Positions 1 to 12,145 are shown, counted from the first letter of the stretch. The stretch is DNA of 64,000 bases from Rhizoclosmatium globosum (GCA_002104985.1 MCGO01000015.1:124001-188000); one strand, 5' to 3'. Notes: generated from the letters alone by a model not told the origin. A program made the numbers and translations.

Positions 1-1780
1 GACAAGCTTTCAAACGCGGGAATCCGTGTCGGAGAATACTTTACAAACCTGGGACTTGATGCTGCTGGAAAGAGTATTGACGGTGTTGGGAATGTGTTTG
101 GAAACACCGAGTTGAATGAAGCCATCAGGGAGTTTGCGAAGCTTGTGCAACGAGAGTTTGCGAGAGATTTGGAAGAATCTTTTGATGCGTCGGAGGAAGC
201 GTTGGTCTTGATGGAGACGGAGGTTGGAGAGAATGCCGTTGTTCAGTATCGGGCGAAAAAGAGCTTGGCGTCCATGGGGATGTTGGAGGTTATCAAATCA
301 ATTACGGGGTGGATTTGTTTGCAGCGTTTAGTGAAGGCGGAGTATGAACGGGTTGCACGTGAAGCTTGTTTGGGGGACTTGCGAAGTGCTTTGTCTGTAG
401 TCAACGCTGATGCACCAGGAGTTGCGAACATGGAAGAGGTTTTAGATGGCGATGTTGTTGTGGATGGAAATGAAACCGATGCGGTTGTGCTGGGACACGT
501 CGGCTCAGGTAACGTTGCACATAAAGTTCTCTAAGCTAACGATGAAGCAGAAAGCAACCATGAAAACCAGAGTTTGGGAGACATAAACGTCCTTTCGCCG
601 TCTCGACTATTTCAGAATATTCGTCGTTACATTCGATTCGCTGCAGGATCTTACGGGAAGCTTGCCATCAATGTTCTTGACCCAACCTCAATTGATAATC
701 CCTTGGCCGAAGAGCCAGACGGCTCCGTCTCCACCAACCACACATTCTTCTCAAATTATACGACTCGTCCTATTCCCACAATCTATCACACAACCGACCA
801 CACAAAGAAAGCAACGGAAAATCAACTACTCCACTCACTTACTAATGTGCCACGAATTCTCCCAGAAAACAAAACTCACTACAACCCTACATTCTACCTT
901 ATTCTCGACCACCCCAACAAGTCCGTAGTGCTCTGTCTCCGAGGAACGCTTTCCCTCCATGACTTACTCGTTGACCTCTCCTGTGACTACTCAACCCTCG
1001 AAATTGACGGCGAATCTTTCCTCGTCACGGAGGAATGCAAGCCGCCGCCGACCGCATCACCCTCCCCGCCCCAGAATACCTCGCCTCCCTCGCCTCAAAA
1101 CCCCAATCATCATCTTCATCCACCGCCCTCCCCAACATCTTCAAAACCGACCCAACACCCCCATACGCCTACGAATCCGTCCTCGCCGGCCTCGAATCAC
1201 ACCCCGGATACTCCCTCATCATCACCGGCCACTCCCTCGGCGCCGGCCTCGCCTCCCTCATCACCCTAAAATGGGGCAACCCATCCACAAACCTCGTCCG
1301 CCCGGAAACAGGCTTCCCAGCATCCACGCGAATCCACTGCTTCGCCTACGCATCCCCGGCAATCATCGCGCACCGCGGTGCATACGCACACCACTTTGAC
1401 TCGTTGATCACGACCGTGAAAGTCGGGTTGATTTTGTGCCGAGTTTGAGTTTGGGGACTGTGCGGGACATTGCGGGGGTGGTTGCGAAGATGCATGGGAC
1501 GCCGCATTTGGCTTCTGGGTTGATTTCGCGGTATGTTACCAAGAAGGCGACGTTGGGGGCTGTTGTTGATGACGACTATGCGAAAGAGTTGTGGGAGGAG
1601 TTGCGGGGTGGGTGTATGGGGAATGAGAAGCTGTTTCCGTGTGGAAGGAGTTTTTGGGTGATGAAGGAGGAGGTGAGGGAGTTGGTGAGAGGAGAAGTGT
1701 TGGGTGAGATTGTGTTTGATGCGGAGATGTTGACAGATCATATGCCGACCGTTTATGAGAGTGTTTTGAGAGGGTTGTAA
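1..1780 (+). CDS. class-3 lipase (sn1-diacylglycerol lipase type), 5' partial
   Basis: The reading frame enters from the left edge, so the start lies outside the window. A 42-nt intron (509-550, GT...AG) joins the first part to the body without changing frame. The body has a strand of the lipase core (VVLCLRGTLSLHDLLVDL, about 914-971) and the nucleophile elbow GHSLGAG near 1220-1240, typical of Lipase_3 hydrolases that cut acyl chains from diacylglycerols; DFVPSLSLGTV follows near 1430-1465. The ORF is broken twice: it must lose one base's worth of frame near 1026 (after GTC, before ACGGAGGAATG) and again at the GGG run 1425-1427. Both breaks are repaired by one extra C or G, which suggests homopolymer undercalls rather than a pseudogene. 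The class is clear; the exact substrate is inferred. Confidence 0.8.
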
Positions 1781-1915
1781 TTTTTGCTTAATGGACTTAT
1801 GACACTTTGAGTATATAACATGTTAAAGATATTAAAGATCTATACCAAGTTTTATTAGCTCTACAATATGGCTTACAGAGAAGAATAAGGAATGGAAGGT
1901 AAAAGTGGGAGCGGT

Positions 1916-4025
1916 TTAAAGGGCAACAACAAAGACGATGGCAACCCCTGCAATTGCAATCCACATATCAAAGCTTTTTGCAGAACTAGTCGGGAATACA
2001 TCATATGTGGCCGAAGCCTGATTATTCGCAGTTTGAATAGGCTTTGGTTTACTGAAGTTTGCAATTGTTTGGTTTCTCTTCGAAACTGGTGGTGCAGGTC
2101 CAATCGAGAACGTTGTATAAGTAATATTCCCAATATCTTGTCCAGGGTACAAAGATTGATCAAGAACGGCTCTGACTCTAACGAAATAGTCAGAGGCTAC
2201 TTTTACGTTATCGACAGGAACATTGACCAACGCCCATGAAAGGTTTGATGACAATGGAGTTGGAGTTAGAGTCGTGATGAATTTGGAGGAGTCTGAGCGA
2301 GTCTTATTAAGCGAACAACGACTTTGTATGGTAATAACTCACATGATTGTTGGTACAAATCAACTATCCATCCAAGGACATTGGTACCTCCTGCGATTTG
2401 AGTCACGTTCCAGGTCACATTCGCAAGACAGCCAGCGCTATAATCAAGAAGAGATAAGTATATCGACAGTATATAACATTGCTGGTCTTACCTCCAGCCT
2501 GACGCAGCAAGTGCAGTCAATCCTATGTTCAAAATACAATATGAATTTCACGTCATATATCGAAAGCGTAATACTCAACTCAAGATAGGACTCAAAACGG
2601 GATTCACAATCATAAAAACACCACTAATGGAACTAATGGGGTCAACCTGATCCGAAACAACTGCCCCATCTGCGAAACCCCAGATGCGGACATAATACAT
2701 TCCTGCTGGAATAGTGGTATCCGGGGTCCAAGTGAAAGTAGTCAAAGAACTGGCTGACAGAATTCTGGCTCCCATATACAATTGGCTGGAATCGCCAGCA
2801 CTGTACAAATCGATATTCCAGTTGGAAACACCCGGTTTTTGGTTATATCTCCAGCTGAATGTGATTGGACTGCTGACGTAGCTTGTTAAAGGCGTGTAAG
2901 TCTTGGGAACGTTTGGTTGCGATGGTGTCGTGATATTAATTTGGACGTTGTAGTTTGATAGAACGTAGCTCGGGAATATGGTGAATCTATTGTTCGGATT
3001 TAGGTAAGTTGAATGATGACATTTCTTACATGGCTGAGGGCAATGAAAATCCATTTGATAAAGCGCCGGAACTGGAGTTAAGTGTTGTTGCGTAGATGCC
3101 ATCGTTTGGAGCCAGACGGACATAAAACGCCTGCGATAAATTGAAAGTGATGGGAACATTGAAGGAGAGAGTACTCGGCGCACCAAATGTCATACTTGGT
3201 GTGATTGGAATGCTTGGAATGATTGTAAATAGTCGACCCAAGACATCTGCACCAGCTTCAAGTCTCATTCTGCGAGGAGTTGAGAATTAAGTTTGAAAAC
3301 ACGAGGGACTAACGTATTGGCACGGCTGAAAGCGCTTCCAAGGACGAAATTGATGACAGTCGTTCTGCCCGTGTACCAAATATCGCTTGATGATGGATGG
3401 TTCCATGAGCCTAAGCATTTTGGCAATAATGAGTATTATAGAAATGAGTTTGTCGCCACTTTGTTGTAGGTTACCTCCGTATGGATTTACAATTGGAAAA
3501 TAAGAAGAGTCCGGAAGCAAAAATGTTGTGTTTGTGATCTTATTGATTCCATATATCTTAACGACATATAATGGGCCTGTTCCAACAGTCGTTGGAATAG
3601 TGACAGGAATATTTCCCGTGTATGGATTCAACGGATCAAACACTTCCGATGGATCAATTTGAACCAGCGTTTGGATAAAATACTGCTGTTTCTGTTCAAA
3701 ATCCGACTTAGCTTCAAGTTGTTCCTCAAGTTTAGCTTCCACAAACCTCCATCAAATAAAGATCAACAGTGATCGTATCCCATTGAATATTAACGTTCGC
3801 TCCAGTCATAAACCTGAACACGTATGATTGTCCAATCGAAAGTGGTTGGTTTGACAAGGGAAATGTGATTCCATTCCCAGCGGTATCAAAGTTTCTTCTG
3901 GCCACAGTCAACGATTGAGAAGCATCATTTTCAGTCGGGATCGTATCCGGTAAAAACCGAGTCGGTGCTGCTTGGATGAAAGCTGCAATAGTTAGGAATG
4001 TGAGAGTCACAGCTGTTGCTCTCAT
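1916..4025 (-). CDS. secreted GPI-type Kre9/KNH-like cell-wall protein
   Basis: About eight short exons on the minus strand. The start at 4025 was chosen because it opens a clean signal peptide (MRATAVTLTFLTIAAFIQA). Exons I could place: 4025-3747, 3682-3475, 3410-3314, 3269-3030, 2986 to about 2590, a tiny exon near 2520-2490, about 2448-2342, and about 2298-1916. The protein carries several copies of the Kre9/KNH beta-sandwich module (for example PITFSWRYN...GVSNWNIDLYSA and CLANVTWNVTQIAGGTN...GWIVDLYQ). It ends in a hydrophobic segment (MWIAIAGVAIVFVVAL), as expected for a GPI-anchor signal. Likely role: cell-surface protein linked to beta-glucan or wall assembly. The join between the 2986 exon and the tiny exon is uncertain. 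Confidence 0.7.
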
Positions 4026-4459
4026 TTTCAACAGATTTACGTTCAATCGATGCGGGATTTTCAACGCACAATCGGTTCTTGAATGATATGTGTACTTTTA
4101 TCGAAAGATGCAAAGAAGATGCATTACTCATGCAGTGATGGCTTCTAATTAAAGATTGTATGCGAGATTCATTCGCCGTATTAACCTTTAACTCTATCTG
4201 ACAAACGCATTTGAATATGGATTTGGCGCGTGGAAGCCATCAGGGTTTTCATCAATATACTGTGTCTTACTCCCGCAGCACACAGCTTTCTCCCCAAATA
4301 GTCAGCGCCTTGCACACCCCTGTTAACAACAGTAATCCACTATTTTACAAAAGAACTGGAGTCCCCAAACAGCTCACAGACACCAAACAAGAATGGTGGA
4401 TGGAGATGAAGAGATGCCTGTTTCTGAAAATTCTTGCTCGAACTTGACTGCAACCCCTG
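4026..4459. other. intergenic region between the wall-protein gene and the first receptor
   Basis: Shared upstream region of the divergent Kre9-like gene and the first seven-helix receptor. It holds an ATG at 4393 opening a short frame with N-glycosylation-like NLT that runs into the receptor's own start in another frame. One extra C in the CCCC run at 4453-4456 would fuse it to the receptor as a 22-residue extracellular tail. Nothing else was recognised. Confidence 0.4.
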
Positions 4460-5507
4460 ATGGCCATCCTGACAAATGACGTCGTCATTGGCATCCTGCT
4501 CTACACATATGCTCTTGGAATGTTTCTGAACGGAGTCATTCTCTTCGCCTCTCTCATTGACCGGAAGAAGCTCCTAAAGACCCGCATGGACCAGATCACG
4601 TTTGCTCTCATCTTGGTATCATTCATTTGGTCGACAGGAAGAACCGTTATCCAAACATTACAAGGTCTTGGGACAATTACACAGGCGAACCAGGGCTCGG
4701 CACGGTTCTCCAATATGTGTTTGGTGTTCATCTTCTTCTTGAACGGCAACTTGGCCATGGAGCGTTACTTTCAAATCAAAGAACATCCGTATGCGAAGCA
4801 ACTCTATGTGCTTCTCTACGTTTCTTTAGCAATGGTGGCTGGAACTATGTTCTGGGCATTTTGGACGTCGGTATGTAGGGGGCACATGTTTCAGGGGCAA
4901 AATGCTGACTGTTTAATGCTAGCCATCTATAACTGGTATCTCACCAATTGATGTAAATCAAAGACTTGCGTGGGCTATCTGTATCTTTCTGACATTTTGT
5001 GGAACCACTCTCGTCATGGTTTGGTGTTATGCAAGAACATACAAATTCTCTGCTCGACAGTTCAAAGAAAACCCAATGATGTTGAGCTTTTTTATGAAGG
5101 CTGGAGAAGAAGCTCAGGACCCCGAAACCTTGGGCTTGATCAGAATCAGACTTGGTATATATTGGTCTTGCGTTTCCCACATCTGGTTTCTAACGAATCT
5201 TCCCTAGAACGACAAATTCTAATGAAATGCATTCTGCTTTCTATGTCTCTTGTTGTCTGTTACCTGCCGCTTTTCGTATATTCAATGCTTCTCTGGTACA
5301 ATGGATTTGACCAGCGTACTCCATGGGACCCCGACCATCAGTTCTTTTTCTGCGGAGCTATATTATTAGCTATTGATATGGTGGTAAGTAATTACGTCGG
5401 TTATATAGAACAATCACTGATTCACGGATGTTCTACAGATTTCTCCCCTCCTTGTTCTTTATTTCAAACCAGAACTACGCGAGACTGTTTTCTTTTGGAA
5501 AAATTAG
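4460..5507 (+). CDS. rhodopsin-like seven-transmembrane receptor, copy A
   Basis: Four exons: 4460-4870, 4923-5154, 5208-5383, 5439-5507; 295 residues. All junctions are GT-AG and in phase, checked against copy B next door. Hydrophobic helices run the length. Helix 3 ends in MERYFQ, reminiscent of the (D/E)RY motif of class A receptors, and the last helix is followed by YFKPELRE, resembling helix 8. The loop before helix 6 (DPETLGLIRIR) is nearly identical to copy B. There is no lysine in an obvious retinal position that I could place, so it is called receptor-like rather than opsin. Role inferred: sensing an external cue through a G protein. The start could lie further up if one base is missing in the C run at 4453-4456. 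Confidence 0.75.
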
Positions 5508-5705
5508 TGGTTGTACAATAGAGCTTTCTTAATTTCGCAACCTTTAAACCTGAAAATGAGGCGGCGTCAATCTTAAATTCTAGATACCATGAGGATAAGC
5601 GATCAAGCGGAGGATGCTGAAACGCCTCTCCTCATGGGCCAATGACGAAAGGAGATGATGGAGATATATCCCAAGATTTTTTGTTAGCATTGGATCTTTT
5701 CAGTG

Positions 5706-6781
5706 ATGTCTGGCCTTCCACCTCTGGCCATTGCCACGGACACTCTCCTTACGATACTGTTCTACATCTATGCAACCGGCACAGTATTGGTAGGTGACCC
5801 CACACCCATGAGGCTATAAATCACTCACCTTCAACAGAATGGAACTATTCTGATCACAATCGCAAGTTATCGTCAAAAGCTGTTTAAAACGTCAGCGGAT
5901 CGATTGATTGCCGCGTTGGTGTTTGCCTGTTTCGTCTGGGCTGTCGGTCGAGCAGTGTTTCATGCTATGCAGGCTATGAACTGGACCAATATAAGAGATT
6001 CTGGAGCCTGCGCATACAGGTAATCAATCGTTTCATTGCTGTGCAAAAGGGATGGTTTGAGGGCAGTGATATGGGAGGGTGGGATATTCAGAGATCACAC
6101 ACAAGCCACCATCATCACATCACTAAAACTAAATCCAAACCTATTCACAGTAACGTCTGTTTAATTATGATCTTCTGTCTCAATGTCCATCTTGCAATGG
6201 AACGCTACTTTCAGATTCGCGAACATCCACATACTGTAAAGATGACTTATCTCCTATACACTGTAGTTTCAGTCTGTATTGGGTGCATTATTTGGATGTT
6301 TTCTACTTCACCCACAAGTGATGGTGTTAAGCCAGATTTGGAACCACAGCGCAGTGCTTGGGTTGCAGTCTTTTCGTTCACTTATGGAATGACAGTTTTA
6401 CTTATGGCATGGTTATACACTCGTACCTACCAGTACTCCAAGCGTCAGTTTGATGAGAATCCAGCCCTCGCTACCTTCTTTATGTCTGATCGTGACAGCA
6501 TGAAAGACGATCCTGAGACATTGGGCCTCGTTCGAATTCGCGTAGAGCGTGAAATTTTGACGAGATGTTTGCTCCTTTCTCTTTCGTTGGTCCTTTGCTA
6601 CGCACCTTTCTATGCCTACCAAATCCAGTCCTACAGAACCGGAGTGATTCCTACCTTCGACTTGACTCTTGCGTACTATGATGGAGTTGCTATCTTGCTT
6701 TCCTCGGACTGTATTATAACTCCAGTTTTGGTTTTCCTTTTCAAGAAAGAGGTTCGCGAGGCTATGAAGTTTTGGGCGTAG
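5706..6781 (+). CDS. rhodopsin-like seven-transmembrane receptor, copy B
   Basis: Three exons: 5706-5789, 5838-6019, 6151-6781; 298 residues. It is a tandem paralogue of copy A in the same orientation, 198 nt downstream. Shared features include AMERYFQI at the end of helix 3, a Tyr/Arg-rich intracellular stretch (ARTYKFSARQF in A, TRTYQYSKRQF in B), DPETLGLVRIRVEREIL, and the C-terminal VFLFKKEVREAMKFWA. Exon 1 encodes the first helix (TDTLLTILFYIYATGTVLNG). Copy B has introns that copy A lacks after helix 1 and before helix 3; copy A has introns that B lacks further on. Ligand unknown. Probably a plasma-membrane G-protein-coupled receptor in the lineage of fungal class A-like receptors. Confidence 0.8.
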
Positions 6782-6982
6782 ACAGAGTATCCTTTCCAGT
6801 TCTTTTTAAATCATTTGTTATATATGCAGTTGAACGAAGTAAATCATTCGTTTTGTATACAACATAACCAGACATTCATTCCGAAGTGTCCAAAGTTCGG
6901 TTTTCGGACAGAAGAACAACTGGACTGAACTAGACCACACAAAAACTCTCTCAAAAACACATTCCAATACACATCCTCCAGC

Positions 6983-8319
6983 ATGGACCAACTCGTACGC
7001 AGCGTCGGGGATCAGCAGCAAGAGGAAGAAGAGGAGGACCAGGTACCGTGCCCACTTCCAACCAAACACTTGATCCCTTACTCTTTCAAACCAGTTGCAG
7101 GAAATCATGGAAATTGACAAGCTCGCCACTTGCGGAATCAACGTGGCCGACATCTCAAAACTCAAGGCGGCTGGAATCCAAACTATTCGTGTAAGCCTAG
7201 TTCGCTACTTCTTCGCCACCGCCCACCAACATCACCTCTTTTCTTCCCAGGGCGTCCAAATGACAACCGTGCGCAACCTCTCCAAAATCAAGGGCATGTC
7301 TGATGCGAAAGTCGAAAAGATCAAGGAAGCCGCGACAAAACTGTCTCCACAAGGCTTCCAAACTGGCACTGAGCTCTCTATGAAACGTCGCCATGTCTTT
7401 CGTCTGACAACTGGAAGCAAGGAGTTCGACAAGATTCTGGGCGGTGGGATTGAGAGCGGTAGCATCACTGAGGCGTTTGGGTAAGAAACTTTGTTCGGAC
7501 ATCATTCTTGAACTAACCAGAACATAATCAAAGGGAATTTCGTACTGGCAAAACCCAGCTTGCTCATACTCTTTGCGTTGTGGCTCAGCTTCCATCAACC
7601 CAAGGCGGCGGCGCTGGCCGCGTGATTTTTATTGACACAGAAGGAACCTTCCGTGACGACCGTATTGTGAGCATTGCCAACCGTTTCGGATGCGACGCTG
7701 CCGAGTGTCTCGAAAATATTGCAATCGCGCGTGCCTACAACTGTGAACAACAGATGGTGGGTGTAACCTGACAAAATCTACTCTTTCTAAATCACTCGCA
7801 GGAACTTATTCTCGAAGTGGCTGCCCGTCTAGTAGATGGATCGTATAGACTCATTGTTGTTGACAGCATCATGGCATTGTATCGTGTAGATTATTCCGGA
7901 CGTGGTGAACTGGCGGAACGGCAACAAAAACTTGGACTTATGCTGGCCCGTTTGACCAAGCTCGCGGAAGAGTTCAACGTAGCCGTCTTTATAACGAATC
8001 AAATGACAGCTGACCCTGGTTTGTTGGTTCTGTTTCCCTGAAGATGCTTATTCTGGTTCTATCAAGGTGCTTCCCTTACATTTGTCCAAGATCCAAAGAA
8101 ACCAATTGGAGGTCACGTCCTTGCGCATGCCTCGACTACAAGACTCTACTTACGTAAAGGACGCGGTGAATCGAGAATCTGTAAAATTTGGGACTCTCCG
8201 TGAGGCTGCAGCCGTTGGCAACACATGAGACTAATAATGCGTGTAATAGATCTGTTCCCGAGGCTGAAGCTATTTATGCGATTTCTGAAGGCGGTATTAT
8301 CGATTCCAAGGATGGTTGA
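6983..8319 (+). CDS. dmc1: meiotic recombinase DMC1
   Basis: Seven exons (6983-7042, 7095-7190, 7251-7480, 7534-7756, 7802-8018, 8067-8199, 8250-8319) give 342 residues, the usual DMC1 length. The order is N-terminal helix-hairpin-helix DNA-binding part ([20 protein letters not shown]), then [19 protein letters not shown], Walker [19 protein letters not shown], Walker B LIVVDS, and the L2 region ending in [29 protein letters not shown] and LSMKRRHVF favour DMC1 over RAD51. It forms nucleoprotein filaments that pair homologous chromosomes in meiosis, so its intact state suggests a sexual cycle. The N-terminus has a run of acidic residues. The acceptor at 7094 could instead be used at 7100, removing two residues. 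Confidence 0.93.
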
Positions 8320-8562
8320 GCATTGACATTCCAGCAGATATCGCTTTCTATTATTACTGAGTCTTTTTGCGATAAAGCACTGAATAAACTACATATCCGA
8401 TTGTTTTATTTGGTGATAAGGACGGCTTCGCGTTGAATCAATGCTGAAACTTGTGACGAGCAAAGGACGGCGTAACACGCGCTTTAGCAGAGACTCGATC
8501 CCTCGCTACCTGTGTTGCTGATTCTGTCCAGCCAGAGTCGGTTGATGACGCCTGCGTCTGTG

Positions 8563-9012
8563 TCAAGAAGAAGTAACGTTTCGGATTCCAAAAGTCACAG
8601 CCTTTGCCGTACTCAATCCCGTAATCTCCGGACTCGTTCGAATACTAGGCTCCAAGTAAACGCGATCAAAGAAGACAATCGAGTAGTTCCCTTCAACAGC
8701 AGGTGCTGTCAAGTTGAAGGACACAGTCTCGCCCAACTGCGAACTATTCGCGATTTGTAGGTAGTATACTTGAGTATGCCCAGGCTCAAGAAATACTTTC
8801 GTCCATTCGGTTTGATATGTTGGTTCGTTGGTGGGAAGGAAAGAGACGAGGAATGTTTCGTTTGGATAAAACACACTGGTGTTGTTTTCGTTCGGCGAAA
8901 GAATCGTCAGAGCTTTTGCTAGCGGCTGGAATGCATGAAAGAGAAGCAGAAGCCAGAGTGTTGTTGCAGAGTTGGCGGCGGGATGAAATTGGAACATCAT
9001 TTGTTGTTTCAT
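8563..9012 (-). CDS. small secreted Kre9-like single-domain protein
   Basis: Intronless, 149 residues. The ATG at 9012 was chosen over one 60 codons upstream because it directly precedes a signal peptide (TLWLLLLFHAFQPLAKA). The mature part begins LTILSPNENNTSVFYPNETF and contains VFLEPGHTQVYYLQIANSS and APAVEGNYSIVFFD, the layout of one Kre9/KNH-type beta-sandwich, with many N-glycosylation sequons. There is no C-terminal hydrophobic tail, so it is probably released rather than GPI-anchored. A wall-associated role is inferred by analogy with the multi-domain gene at 1.9-4.0 kb. Confidence 0.6.
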   Translation of the reverse strand: MKQQMMFQFHPAANSATTLWLLLLFHAFQPLAKALTILSPNENNTSVFYPNETFLVSFLPTNEPTYQTEWTKVFLEPGHTQVYYLQIANSSQLGETVSFNLTAPAVEGNYSIVFFDRVYLEPSIRTSPEITGLSTAKAVTFGIRNVTSS

Positions 9013-9414
9013 CGGCGAATATAACGTAATTAAATGCGATAATGGTGTGAAATAATGCGGACATCTTAGAGAAAATCCGACATATACGAAAGGTGAACTT
9101 CGATAGCTTGTAACAGAATCGATCTTTAGACGGTGGTAATTGGTCATACATTGCATAACACAACCATGATTTGCAATTCGTATTATTCGCACTTTCCATC
9201 AGAAGTGCGAGTCCGCCTCATCGCTCGTGGCGATCCATTGAGTGTATTCTGCAGTGCGGTAAATGAGCCGTGAAGTTGAAACTGAAGATCGAATTCACAT
9301 TATTATCGTGGGATTGTTAGTAATTCGAACTTTTAAGGGCGAGGAGGCGGAACAATTATGCCGCTGTCAATCAAATCGGAGTAAAATCTTCACCAAAATC
9401 GATATCGTCGTTCA
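9013..9414. other. intergenic, divergent upstream region
   Basis: About 400 nt between the divergently transcribed secreted-protein gene and the Ser/Glu-rich gene. Short ORFs here overlap out of frame and have no recognisable content. It presumably carries both promoters; no clear motif was seen. Confidence 0.3.
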
Positions 9415-10968
9415 ATGCAGCAACCAGAGATCCCCCTTCCCACCATCAACACAAGAAGCTTCTCTCAAACCGAAGATTCACGTCCAGCCCAACGCATCTC
9501 AGCCGGTGCTCCACGTCCAAGTCCCTTGAAACCACATGGCCTCAAGTCAGAGCTCAAGTCAGCAGCATCCGCCTTCAAAGGAATCTTCAAGCAAAAGAAG
9601 CCAGAAGGTGTCACAGTTGTAGCTTTTAACAAGATGAATGCTTCCATCCCCGAACCTGTGAAATCTCAAACACCAGCTGAGATCAAAGAGTTCGTTTTCT
9701 CAGTGACCCCAACAGAGTCAATACCTCCAGAGTTTAACTTGGAAGAACTGTCGCCAAGGTACAAGAAGCACTTGAGTCGCAAGTACACTTACAGGTTTGA
9801 TGTGTTTGAAATACATTGACAAAGTCTGACCTTGAATTACAAACCATTAGCTCTGTATTTACAAAGCCCAGTGATACCATCCAAAGAGTATACCAAGAAC
9901 CTGATTTGGATACCTTCTCCTACTCAGAGCCAACAAATCCCATTCCATCAGTGTATGATCCGGAAGACGCTTCACAGTATCCTCCATCCGAGTACAGCAG
10001 CGATTTCCAATACCCTGATGCCTCTGAATTCGAACAAGACGATGCTGGTAATTTGGAACAAGACCAAGAAAACGTCTACGTAGAACGATTTGAGGGAGCC
10101 CACGGTCTCAATTCTGCTGACACTGAATCATACCACACAATTCACCGTTTGAATATGCTTCCACTTGTCGACGATTCAAATACTGCATCCCAACCCGTAG
10201 TCCGTCGAATGTCCACAGGTCACCTCAACCTCCTCGAAACTTATAGCGAGATCATTGGAGAAATCTCAGAACTGGTTCCAGGTACACCGACATGCCAACT
10301 ACCCGTCGAATTCGAAGTTCTGTAGCAAATCTGAAGATCTGATTGCTCAAATGAAGCTGACTGAGGAAGAAAAGAAGAAACATGGACTGATTCCACGGGA
10401 CAGCTCATACTCGATTCTCTCTGCGTATCAATCTACCGAACAAGACGAGGATGAAGACCACTTCCATCAGAGTTGTGGTAGAAGAGTACTTTGTCGAGCA
10501 TTGGGTGCGGCTCCACATTCTGATTCTGAGAGTAATGGAGCCACACCGTCACCCTCAAGTGAACCTTCGCCAACTTCGCCTCCGCTTCTGGTTGCCAGCG
10601 ACAGTGACGCTACGTTAACCCCACCATCAGCCTTCCACGATGAAAGTGACTCTGATTCAGACCCTGAAGCCAAGGAACACCTTATCGTCTCAAGAGTAAC
10701 CAGAATCGTGACGCTTTCGCGAAACAAGGTTGTCAAGAATGTTGAGGTCACAGTGCATCCTCTTGGAAAAGTGGAAGCCCCAGCGCCAGAGAAGTTACTC
10801 GCACGTGCATCTCAACGGAACTTGAGAGCTTTGGAGAAAGAGCAAGCTGCAGCCAAAGAAGTGTTGAAAGAAGAAAAAGGAGAGGCTGGTGTTGTTGCGA
10901 AGAAAGAGGTGAAGGAAAAGAGGCGGAGTGGGTTGAGTCAGTTCTTGCATTTATTGACGAATCTCTGA
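9415..10968 (+). CDS. hypothetical Ser/Pro/Glu-rich protein
   Basis: Three exons, 9415-9794, 9851-10281 and 10337-10968, give exactly 481 codons (480 residues). Introns of 56 and 55 nt match the local size class, and both change frame, which explains the three overlapping ORFs. The protein is mostly low complexity: a basic Lys-rich N-terminus (SELKSAASAFKGIFKQKK), an acidic middle with Tyr/Ser/Asp patches, Ser/Asp repeats (SDSDSDPEAKEH) and a Lys/Glu-rich coiled tail (EKEQAAAKEVLKEEKGEAG). No enzyme or binding domain was recognised. The composition suggests a disordered regulatory or scaffold protein. Confidence 0.6.
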
Positions 10969-11494
10969 TTGTATTTCATTATGTTAGCGGTTAATGCATT
11001 CTTGTTCAATATATCATCAAATTATTTGTTCAATGCTTCCAATGAACACCATTTTTCAGTTTGGCCATTCCCGAGATGAAATTCAACGATTGTATTCGCG
11101 CTAATCAAGAGTTCTCGGATGTTTGCAAATGTTCTGACTCAGTGTTGCGAGTATTACAACAGCTTTAACGAGCTGATGGACTCTATGAAACTGCTGTTCC
11201 GAGGATCTGATAATGAGTTTCCTAACACCGCATTCCACACATACTGATCAGAAGATGGATGTTTCTTGTTGTTGTCAAAACTTTTGCTGGCACTATTCTT
11301 GGTGGATTTGTTGGAAGAGGTTGGAGCTTGTTTTATCCGGGATGAGGAAGACTAAATACCAAATATTCCCACTCTAAAGCTGTATAATTTTCGCGCACCA
11401 AACATTTCGATCTTCCAAATAGCAGTCAACTTTATTATTAATTAGAATCCTTCCCAACTCGCGTTGGTAGATAGCGACTTGTGCATTTGGTGCC
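10969..11494. other. intergenic, convergent 3' ends
   Basis: About 525 nt between the 3' ends of the Ser/Glu-rich gene (+) and the MYND gene (-). No sustained frame and no RNA gene were recognised. Confidence 0.3.
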
Positions 11495-12145
11495 TTAATT
11501 TGACTCCAACTTTAATTTATCTAAATCGATTTCTGAATTGACATTGACAGTATCAGAAGGCGGTTCGACGCATGAGAGCTTGTGAACGCGCCAATGGGCC
11601 TTTTGGCATTTTACGCTACAGTACATGGCACTCTTGCACTTGCTGCATCGCTTGAGACTATTGCTGCTTGCAGGATCGGAATCGGGCTTTGAATCAATAA
11701 TGTTCGGCAGGCCCAACACATTCCTTCTGGCGGTAAGGACGGCCATTCTTGCACCATATAGCACATGACTTCCACGGCTTACCAGGCGCACTACTAGCAA
11801 CTAAGGAAGAGTAGGGCGGCCAAAGTTCGAGTCCTGGCAGAAGCAGGTTCCTCTCGCCAGGTTATGGTGGTAGACAATCTTGTCGACGACGGGCAGCGCC
11901 GAGGCAGCGCCCAACTTGACGCCGGACCACTCAAACTGTTTCGCAGGATGAAGGTGGCGCAGCAGTTGACTTGTGCACGACCCGCACGCGCACTCGCCCG
12001 AGCCAATGCACTTTACTTTGTGGATTGTGCACGCGTGGACGGCGCAGTCTGAGCACGCGCGGTACGAACAGTCGGGACACTTCTTCAATAGATCAAGGTG
12101 GAGTGTTCGTTGGCAGCCATTGCATTCGACGGTTGTTGTTGTCAT
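11495..12145 (-). CDS. Cys-rich protein with C-terminal MYND zinc finger
   Basis: Starts at 12145 (MTTTTVECNGCQRT). The first half has a dense series of CxxC pairs (KKCPDCSYRACSDCAVHAC), then ARGTCFCQDSNFGRP. The C-terminal part is a MYND finger: CSKCKSAMYCSVKCQKAHWR followed by HKLSC. MYND fingers bind proline-rich peptides, often in chromatin regulators. The frame breaks at the GGG run 11815-11817 (+ strand): one more G continues into a Trp/Cys-rich segment (KPWKSCAIWCKNGRPYRQKE). A second frame change near 11695 reaches the MYND finger. Either the gene is decaying or bases are missing in the assembly; I favour the latter for the first break. Confidence 0.6.

Noticed and set aside
243..431. 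Minus-strand ORF opposite the lipase
   Set aside because: Antisense shadow of a coding exon; no independent motif.
959..1399. Pro/Arg/His-rich ORF within the lipase
   Set aside because: Out-of-frame reading of the C-rich lipase exons; the true frames carry the lipase motifs.
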